The notes beneath the pieces were generated by a model. It was not told the origin of the DNA and did not search any database. It saw only the letters and a program-made list of their open reading frames with translations. Of a DNA stretch of 32,260 nt, positions 26,602-32,260 are shown in pieces (the stretch's first letter is position 1; each line of letters starts with the position of its first letter). This DNA is from Alphaproteobacteria bacterium HGW-Alphaproteobacteria-18 (lineage in GTDB: Bacteria > Pseudomonadota > Alphaproteobacteria > Caulobacterales > Hyphomonadaceae). The stretch lies in the NCBI GenBank assembly GCA_002841155.1, contig PHEH01000020.1:1-32260 (forward strand), read 5' to 3'. Position numbers and translations under genes: made by a program.

Positions 26602-27393
26602 TCAAGCTTCGCGCGAAATCTCCTCAGGCGTCATATGGCTGCCCGTCCGGAATTTCCCTTCCCCGCCATTGGGCAGGCGCGCCACATACAGGAGTGACCA
26701 GAGCATCGCCCCGAACGAGGCCAGCCACCAGATCGGGAAGGCCATTCCCATGCCCGCCTGCATCGCCAGCTCGCGCTCGCTCATGGCCATCATCTGCGCC
26801 ATGCGCGGATTACGCGCGCCGCCGCCAGTGCCGCTGGCGGCAGGCTGGCTATCCTTGGAGGCGGTCTCTGCGCCTTCTTCCTCGCCATCTTTTTCGGTCT
26901 TGGCTTCCACCGCTTCGGTGTTGGCCAGCGTGTGCATCTGGCGGTACTGCGCCGCCCCGCCCTGCGTGCCCAGCGCATAGGCGATCAGCCCCAGCAGCAT
27001 CGGCACCAGGACGATCACCGCCATGAAGGCAGACCGCCCGGCTTCCGTCAGCCTGCGGACATGCACCACAAAGGAGGTGTAATCGGTCACCAGCGTGAAC
27101 ACCGCAAAAGGCAGCAACAATGCCGGCACGGAAAACAGCACCAGGCTCACCGGCGCGTTCATGCCTTGCGTATTCACCCCCGCAATGCCCGCAATCATCG
27201 CGATGAAGCTCGGCACGACATAGAGCAGCACGCGGCCCATGAACATGAAGGTCCAGGCGCGCGTGAAGTGCAGCTTGTAGGTCTTGCCGAAGGGATTGAA
27301 GAGGGTCTGCCACCAGTTCATCTCCCTTGGGTCATCGCGGGCATCGCGAATCCAGGGGCGGCTGGGGTCAATGGCACCGGCTGTGTAATCCAT
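26602..27393 (-). CDS. divergent DUF805-like membrane protein with cytoplasmic insert
   Basis: A 263-residue inner-membrane protein of unknown function, with about four hydrophobic segments (near 53-72, 82-104, 122-142, 216-237). The segment HVRRLTEAGRSAF (111-123) parallels the RRLHDxxxxGW signature of DUF805 proteins, and FTRAWTFMFMGRVLLY resembles their first conserved stretch. Unlike normal DUF805 proteins it carries a charged, low-complexity insert (about 150-205, rich in Glu, Lys, Ala and Gly) before the last helix. The ATG at 27393 has GAGG seven bases ahead. It starts 16 bases after the stop of the next DUF805 gene, so the two form an operon. Family assignment is by motif likeness. 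Confidence 0.65.
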   Translation of the reverse strand: MDYTAGAIDPSRPWIRDARDDPREMNWWQTLFNPFGKTYKLHFTRAWTFMFMGRVLLYVVPSFIAMIAGIAGVNTQGMNAPVSLVLFSVPALLLPFAVFTLVTDYTSFVVHVRRLTEAGRSAFMAVIVLVPMLLGLIAYALGTQGGAAQYRQMHTLANTEAVEAKTEKDGEEEGAETASKDSQPAASGTGGGARNPRMAQMMAMSERELAMQAGMGMAFPIWWLASFGAMLWSLLYVARLPNGGEGKFRTGSHMTPEEISREA

Positions 27394-27409
27394 AACAGAC
27401 CTCGTCTTT

Positions 27410-27943
27410 TCAGGGGCGGGAGTCAGAACGGCCGCCGCCGGAAGTCGGCGGTCCGTGGCGATTGGGGCGGGGATCAGAGCGCAGGCTGTAGGCCACAAAG
27501 CCCACAATCGCCGCTGAAACCAGATAGCCGGCAAGATTGGGAACCGCCGACAGGCGCGCCACCAGCTGCGCCTTGGCCTGCAACTCCTCAGGGTTCACAG
27601 CGGTAGCCGAAATCATGGCTTCTGCCAGTTCCGTATACATCACATAGGCCTGAGGCGTCATGGCCTGCATCAGCACCATCGTGGCAATACCGTTCATCAA
27701 CATCCAGACCACAAGGATGGCCAGCCACAGCCAGGCGCTCTGTCCTGCATCGTGCAGACGTTTTCCGAACACGCACAGATACGGGAAGAAGAGGGCAATC
27801 TGGAGATTGCTGAATTCAGGCGTGATGATGAGGCCGAGCACGCTCAGGATCACAACCAGGCCCGTCAGAATGATATAGCCCTGCCCGAATGTGCGGGGGC
27901 TGATACGGCCCTGGGCGCTAAAGAAAACATGGCGGTAGTCCAC
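27410..27943 (-). CDS. DUF805 family membrane protein
   Basis: A 177-residue inner-membrane protein of unknown function. The DUF805 signature KRLHDAGQSAWLWL lies at 61-74, with about four hydrophobic helices (near 23-41, 48-60, 71-93, 132-155) and a short basic, proline-rich tail. It begins MDYRHVFFSAQGRISPRTF, matching the family pattern of a short cytoplasmic start with arginines before helix 1. It is the promoter-proximal gene of a pair with the insert-bearing DUF805-like gene. Confidence 0.85.
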   Translation of the reverse strand: MDYRHVFFSAQGRISPRTFGQGYIILTGLVVILSVLGLIITPEFSNLQIALFFPYLCVFGKRLHDAGQSAWLWLAILVVWMLMNGIATMVLMQAMTPQAYVMYTELAEAMISATAVNPEELQAKAQLVARLSAVPNLAGYLVSAAIVGFVAYSLRSDPRPNRHGPPTSGGGRSDSRP

Positions 27944-28017
27944 GTGCGGGGTATCCTTTCATGCTTCCATTTGTTTCAACGCTACTGCGCCCTTATCAAT
28001 AAACGATAAAGCTGCGC

Positions 28018-28049
28018 AACAAAAAAAGCCGGGCCCGAAAGCCCGGCTT
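28018..28049 (-). terminator. intrinsic terminator after the small DUF805 gene
   Basis: A 9-base-pair stem (28026-28034 with 28041-28049, AAGCCGGGC/GCCCGGCTT) with a six-base loop, followed on the minus strand by a run of seven T. It lies 30 bases past the DUF805 stop, a textbook Rho-independent terminator that separates this gene from the next DUF805 pair. Confidence 0.9.
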
Positions 28050-28078
28050 CCTGTTGGAATATCGCTGATCTGGAAGGA

Positions 28079-28528
28079 TCAGGCAAAGATATCTGCACTA
28101 CCTGCGGCGGGATCTTTCGGATCGGGGCCGTACTTGTTAGGGCCAGCCGTACCGGGAATACAGGCGATCACGATCTGCGCGATCGAGGCCAGGAGGCCGA
28201 TGAGCGGAATGAAGCTCGCAATCACCAGACCCAGATAGATCCAGCCTGTCTGGTTGATGTCATGCAGGCGGCGAATGAACAGCGCGATGCTGGGAATGAT
28301 GATTCCCAGGCCATAAAGCCCCATGATGCCGATGAAGACAAAGCCCAGCGGCCCCATTTCGCCAGTTTCAGGATTGAAGCCACCCAACACCATCAGCAGG
28401 ATAGCCAGAACGGCCATGACGATCACATTGAACAGGGCAACCCACCAGTATTCCGACCGGCGCGAACGCCCCTGGAAATCGACATAGCGGACGAAGAACA
28501 TTTTTACTGCATCAGGAAAGCTTACCAT
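28079..28528 (-). CDS. DUF805 family membrane protein
   Basis: A compact, canonical DUF805 protein of 149 residues, function unknown. The FVRYVDFQGRSRRSEYWW start (12-29) is the family's N-terminal signature, followed by helices near 30-50 and 62-84, RRLHDINQTGW at 86-96, and a last helical pair to about 125. The tail has PNKYGPDPK, also typical. AAGGGA lies about ten bases before the ATG. It follows the carboxylase gene on the same strand after 153 bases and ends at a strong terminator. Confidence 0.93.
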   Translation of the reverse strand: MVSFPDAVKMFFVRYVDFQGRSRRSEYWWVALFNVIVMAVLAILLMVLGGFNPETGEMGPLGFVFIGIMGLYGLGIIIPSIALFIRRLHDINQTGWIYLGLVIASFIPLIGLLASIAQIVIACIPGTAGPNKYGPDPKDPAAGSADIFA

Positions 28529-28681
28529 GGAGAGTGTCCCTTTTGGCTCCGGCAGCAGATATTGCTACCGTCAGATGTGACAGCTGATCCATGGGTAAAT
28601 CCCCCTGCCGCCACTGACGCAGGGATACCAGACCGAACCGTTTTAGGAAACGTTAAGTTCAAGACAGTTCCCGGTCGCCGG

Positions 28682-30688
28682 TCAGGCGAATTCCACCATG
28701 ATTTCATCGGCCGCCACGCTCTCGCCAGCCTTGACGTTGATGGCCTTCACCGTGCCGGTTGCGCCCGCGCGGATGATGTTCTGCATCTTCATCGCTTCGA
28801 CGATACACACCGCCTCGCCTTCCTGAACTTCCTGGCCCAGCACCACGTCCATCGAGACGACCAGCCCCGGCATCGGCGAGATGATCAGCTTGGAGGTGTC
28901 CGCTTTCGGCTTCTCCGGCAGGCGGCTGTGCAGGTCGGCGACGAAGGGCGTACACACCAGCGCGCGCAGCGCCACGCCGCGATGCCGGAAGAGATACCCC
29001 TCGGTGCGGTCAGCAAACTTCACCGCAAACGGATGACCATCCAGCACGCCGTCAACCAGGTGCTGCCCCGGCTGCCAGGAGGTGACGAGGCTGTGCGCCT
29101 TGCCGCCATTGACCGTGATCTGAGCTTCGCCGTTCTTGCCGATATCAATCGTCACCGGATGATGCTTGTCGCCCAGGATCACCACCCAGTCCTTGCGGAT
29201 GGCGGCGACGGGATCTGACATCTGGTTTGAAATCTGCGCCGCGCGCCGCGCGAAGAAGGCATGCACATAGGCCGCCGAGCAGATCAGCATCGATTCCTGT
29301 AGCGGGGTCGGCTGAGTGCCCTGGAAGCCTTCGGGGAACTCGTCCTTGATGTAGGCCGTCGTGATATTGCCCGAGCGGAACCGCTTTTCGTCCACCACCG
29401 CGGCAATGAACGGGATATTGTCCTGGATGCCCTCGATCTGGAACCGGTCGAGCGCCTCGCCATGGGCGTCCAGCGCCGCGTCGCGGTCCTTGCCGTGGGT
29501 GATCAGCTTGGCGATCATCGGGTCATAGAACATCGAGATCTCGTCGCCCTCGCGCACGCCCGAATCGAGACGCACGGTCCCGCGCGAAACCTTGCCTTCC
29601 GCAGGCGGATGGAACCGCTTCAGCCGGCCGATCGACGGCAGGAAGTTGCGGTAGGGATCTTCCGCATACACACGGCTCTCCACCGCCCAGCCATTGATCT
29701 TGACGTCCGACTGCTTGATCTTCAGCTTCTCGCCATAGGCCGACAGCAGCATCTGCTCGACAAGGTCCACGCCCGTGATCATCTCGGTGACCGGGTGCTC
29801 CACCTGAAGGCGGGTGTTCATTTCAAGGAAATAGAAGCCCTTGTCCTTGCCCGAAGCAACGAACTCCACAGTGCCCGCGCTGTCATAATTCACAGCCTTG
29901 GCCAGCGCCACAGCCTGCTCGCCCATCTTCTTGCGCGTCTCGGCATCCAGCAGCGGCGAGGGCGCTTCCTCGATCACCTTCTGATTCCGGCGCTGGATCG
30001 AGCATTCGCGCTCATTCAGATAGATACAGTTGCCATGCTTGTCGCCCAGCACCTGGATTTCGATATGGCGCGGCTCAAGGATGAACTTCTCGATGAAGAT
30101 CCGGTCGTCGCCAAACGAGGCCGTCGCTTCGGCCTTCACCGCCGGGAAGCCTTCTTCGACCTCCTTGTCATTGGCCGCGACCCGGATGCCCTTGCCCCCG
30201 CCCCCGGCCGAGGCCTTGATCATCACCGGATAGCCGATCTGGCGGCTGATCTCGACGGCGTGCTTGGTGTCCTTGATGAGGTCCATATGCCCCGGAACCG
30301 TCGAAACGCCGGCTTCGGCGGCCAGTTTCTTCGAGGAAATCTTGTCGCCCATCGCGTCGATGGCATGGGCATTCGGGCCGATCCAGCCAATGCCCTCTTT
30401 TTCGAGGCGCTTGGCAAAGCCGGCATTCTCCGAAAGGAAGCCAAAGCCCGGATGGATCGCCTCGGCGCCGGTCTGGCGTACCGCGTCAATGATCTTGTCC
30501 TGAACGAGGTAGGACTGCGCGGCCGGCGAAGCGCCGATGTAAACGGTCTCATCGGCCATCTCGACCGCCATGGACCCTGCGTCAGCATCCGAATAAACAA
30601 CAACCGTTTTGACGCCCAGGCGCCGGCAGGTCTTGATGACTCGAACGGCGATTTCACCGCGATTGGCGATCAGGATCTTCTTGAACAT
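28682..30688 (-). CDS. pccA: biotin-dependent acyl-CoA carboxylase alpha subunit (propionyl-CoA carboxylase type)
   Basis: A 668-residue cytosolic subunit that carboxylates biotin with ATP and bicarbonate and carries it to a separate carboxyltransferase subunit. The biotin carboxylase part (about 1-447) has IANRGEIAVRVIKTCRRLG, HPGFGFLSEN, the ATP-grasp glycine loop KASAGGGGKGIR, EMNTRLQVEHPVTE and the RVYAEDP stretch. A middle BT-type domain links to the C-terminal biotinyl domain with the attachment motif EAMKMQN (Lys634). The domain order and length fit propionyl-CoA carboxylase alpha rather than the shorter AccC; methylcrotonyl- or acetyl-CoA specificity cannot be ruled out because the beta subunit is not in the window. 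The ATG at 30688 gives the usual MFKKILIANRGEIA start. Confidence 0.93.
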   Translation of the reverse strand: MFKKILIANRGEIAVRVIKTCRRLGVKTVVVYSDADAGSMAVEMADETVYIGASPAAQSYLVQDKIIDAVRQTGAEAIHPGFGFLSENAGFAKRLEKEGIGWIGPNAHAIDAMGDKISSKKLAAEAGVSTVPGHMDLIKDTKHAVEISRQIGYPVMIKASAGGGGKGIRVAANDKEVEEGFPAVKAEATASFGDDRIFIEKFILEPRHIEIQVLGDKHGNCIYLNERECSIQRRNQKVIEEAPSPLLDAETRKKMGEQAVALAKAVNYDSAGTVEFVASGKDKGFYFLEMNTRLQVEHPVTEMITGVDLVEQMLLSAYGEKLKIKQSDVKINGWAVESRVYAEDPYRNFLPSIGRLKRFHPPAEGKVSRGTVRLDSGVREGDEISMFYDPMIAKLITHGKDRDAALDAHGEALDRFQIEGIQDNIPFIAAVVDEKRFRSGNITTAYIKDEFPEGFQGTQPTPLQESMLICSAAYVHAFFARRAAQISNQMSDPVAAIRKDWVVILGDKHHPVTIDIGKNGEAQITVNGGKAHSLVTSWQPGQHLVDGVLDGHPFAVKFADRTEGYLFRHRGVALRALVCTPFVADLHSRLPEKPKADTSKLIISPMPGLVVSMDVVLGQEVQEGEAVCIVEAMKMQNIIRAGATGTVKAINVKAGESVAADEIMVEFA

Positions 30689-30852
30689 GCGTCCGTGGCC
30701 CCTCGTAATTGTAACAAACCCGTCTCCGTTAAGCCGCCCCCGCCCCCTTGTCCATGCTTGCCCTACCGGCAATTTGCTGCACTGCGCCTTGCGGCCAAAC
30801 CGCACTTAACGAATGGTGGCGGCGGATAAAAAATGACGGGAGGGTCAGGTTT

Positions 30853-32070
30853 ATGAGCGGCGCAGGCAAATGGCTCCAGGGCATCGGTATTGTGGGCGTC
30901 GTCATCATTCTGGCCCTTGGGGCTGGCTGGGTTCTCATCGGCCCGGACTGGCGGGCCTTGCTGGCAAACCCGCCGACGAGCCGGGATGTCCTCTTCTGGT
31001 CCGGCCCCCAGCGCGACGCCGCCTTCCGGATGATCGACCGCGTGCCCTTTATCAGCGACGCGCGCGCCATCCCGAAAGGCGAAACCACCCGCCCGCTCCC
31101 CGAAGGCCCCCCGCTCGATCTCGGCCCGCTGGACCTTGACGCCTACCTCACCGCCCAGAACACCGCCGCCCTCGTCATCCTGCATAACGGCCAGGTCCGC
31201 CTGGAGCGCTATGGCAACAGTTTCACGCCGCAGGGCCGCTGGACCAGCTTCTCGGTCGCCAAATCCCTCACCTCCACCCTCGTCGGCGCCGCCATCGTGG
31301 ATGGCTATATCGAGAGCCTCGATGACCCGGTGACAAAATACATCCCGGATCTCGCCGGCTCCCCCTATGATACAGTCACCCTCGCCCAGCTCCTCACCAT
31401 GACGTCAGGTGTGGCGTGGAACGAGGATTATGAAGACCCCAAGTCTGATGTCGCCCTCTTCAACGGCGTAGCAGCAGAGCCCGGCAAGATCGGCATCGTC
31501 ACCTATATGCGCGGCCTCTCGCGCGCCCATCCGCCTGGCGAGGTCTGGCACTACTCCACGGGCGAGACCAACCTCATCGGAGTCCTCGTCAGCGCCGCCA
31601 CCGGAAAAACCGTCGCAGACTACCTCTCTGAAAAGATCTGGGCGCCCTATGGCATGGAGCAGGACGCCACCTGGCTGCTCGGCGAGGATGGCCACGAGAT
31701 TTCCGGTTGCTGCATCCAGGCCTCGACGCGTGACTTTGCCCGCTTCGGCCAGTTCATCCTCGACGGCGCGATGACAGATACCGGCGCGATCGTCCCCGCA
31801 GACTGGCTCCCCGCCGCCACAACAAAACAGGCCGACATCGGCGAGCCCGGCTATGGCTATGGCTTCCAGTGGTGGACCTGGGACGATGGCGCCTTCATGG
31901 CCGACGGCATCTTCGGCCAGGGCATCTTCATCGACCCCGCCCGCAACCTCGTCATCGCGTCGAACGCCAACTGGACCAGCGCGCTCGGCCTGCGCGGCGG
32001 CGAATGGCCCGCCCGCACAGACTTCTACCGCGCCGTCCAGGCCGCCCTGGACGCCGAAGCGGCCGAGTAA
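30853..32070 (+). CDS. class C beta-lactamase/NylB-like serine hydrolase, membrane-anchored
   Basis: A serine hydrolase of the beta-lactamase/penicillin-binding fold (class C, DUF-type esterases and 6-aminohexanoate-dimer hydrolase NylB), 405 residues. One hydrophobic segment (about 8-30) should anchor it facing the periplasm. The nucleophile motif SVAK at 134-137 and the tyrosine motif YST at 234-236 (HYSTGETN) are clear. The later stretch GCCIQASTRDFARFGQFI is shared with NylB-like proteins; the third KTG-like motif is not obvious (FGQGIFIDP sits there), arguing for esterase or amidase rather than lactamase activity. GGGAGGG lies nine bases before the ATG at 30853. It is divergent from the carboxylase gene. 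Confidence 0.87.
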   Translation: MSGAGKWLQGIGIVGVVIILALGAGWVLIGPDWRALLANPPTSRDVLFWSGPQRDAAFRMIDRVPFISDARAIPKGETTRPLPEGPPLDLGPLDLDAYLTAQNTAALVILHNGQVRLERYGNSFTPQGRWTSFSVAKSLTSTLVGAAIVDGYIESLDDPVTKYIPDLAGSPYDTVTLAQLLTMTSGVAWNEDYEDPKSDVALFNGVAAEPGKIGIVTYMRGLSRAHPPGEVWHYSTGETNLIGVLVSAATGKTVADYLSEKIWAPYGMEQDATWLLGEDGHEISGCCIQASTRDFARFGQFILDGAMTDTGAIVPADWLPAATTKQADIGEPGYGYGFQWWTWDDGAFMADGIFGQGIFIDPARNLVIASNANWTSALGLRGGEWPARTDFYRAVQAALDAEAAE

Positions 32071-32080
32071 AAACACTAGC

Positions 32081-32207
32081 TCACCCCACCCCAACCCTCC
32101 CCATAGCCATGGGGAGGGGGCAAGTTGTGCCCTTGGAGAGCCAACCTCATTCTACAAAGCGACAGGTCCCCTCCCCCAGACATGGGGGAGGGCTAGGGTG
32201 GGGGCGC
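32081..32207. repeat. double-hairpin intergenic repeat, copy 2 (inverted relative to copy 1)
   Basis: It starts with CACCCCACCCCAACC, then hairpin CCCTCCCCAT/ATGGGGAGGG (32095-32104 with 32109-32118), GGCAAGTTGTGC, a roughly 40-base spacer, CAGGTC and a second 10-base-pair hairpin (32169-32178 with 32183-32192). It matches the reverse complement of the element after lipB. The copy starts within about 15 bases of the serine-hydrolase stop, so its first hairpin could protect the mRNA end. Confidence 0.75.
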
Positions 32208-32260
32208 TCTCTGCAAAAACACAACCCTATCCCCTATCCCCCACCCCAAAAACCCCAATC

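Noticed and set aside
29462..30829. A 455-codon open frame antisense to the carboxylase alpha subunit
   Set aside because: The opposite strand has an unmistakable biotin carboxylase with all motifs; the antisense frame is a GC-bias by-product.
30853..32070. Antibiotic-resistance beta-lactamase
   Set aside because: SxxK and YST are present but no clear KTG motif, and the NylB-like GCCIQAS segment suggests an esterase/amidase; resistance cannot be claimed.

Overview
The window is GC-rich, gene-dense bacterial DNA. The gene types point to an aquatic alphaproteobacterium: a GltX with the FAPSPTGRLHVGN signature, a short glutamine-dependent NadE, a large TonB-dependent receptor, many exported hydrolases and DUF805 proteins. 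Hyphomonadaceae (Hyphomonas-like) is my best guess. That placement is inference from gene content, not a search result.

Layout. Positions 1-457 hold no convincing gene but many potential RNA hairpins. Then come nadE (+), a lipoprotein of unknown function (-), gltX (+) and a pectin-acetylesterase/Notum-like lipoprotein (-). From about 5.7 to 21.7 kb lies one functional island devoted to peptides and amino acids. It contains an Lrp/AsnC regulator; a secreted amidohydrolase fused to a RidA domain; three S10 serine carboxypeptidase lipoproteins; a Tat-signal class V PLP enzyme; an ornithine cyclodeaminase-family enzyme; a TonB-dependent receptor; an APC permease; and a class I/II aminotransferase. 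Next to it are two divergent M61-like zinc metallopeptidase lipoproteins. The rest is housekeeping: tRNA-Leu(GAG) with promoter and terminator, lipB, three neighbouring DUF805 membrane proteins, a biotin-dependent acyl-CoA carboxylase alpha subunit, and a class C beta-lactamase/NylB-like serine hydrolase. Two copies of a double-hairpin intergenic repeat, in opposite orientation, lie after lipB and after the serine hydrolase.

How the island may work (inference). The TonB receptor would bring an oligopeptide into the periplasm. The anchored S10 carboxypeptidases and perhaps the M61 enzymes would trim it. The secreted amidohydrolase-RidA fusion and the Tat-signal PLP enzyme would process the released dipeptide or amino acid. 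The APC permease would import the product, and the aminotransferase and cyclodeaminase-family protein would consume it in the cytosol. The Lrp/AsnC protein is the obvious regulator; its own start codon lies inside a perfect inverted repeat. Gene order supports co-expression: S10, cyclodeaminase and S10 genes overlap by 4 bases at each junction, as do S10 and the amidohydrolase-RidA gene, and the permease starts 10 bases after the aminotransferase.
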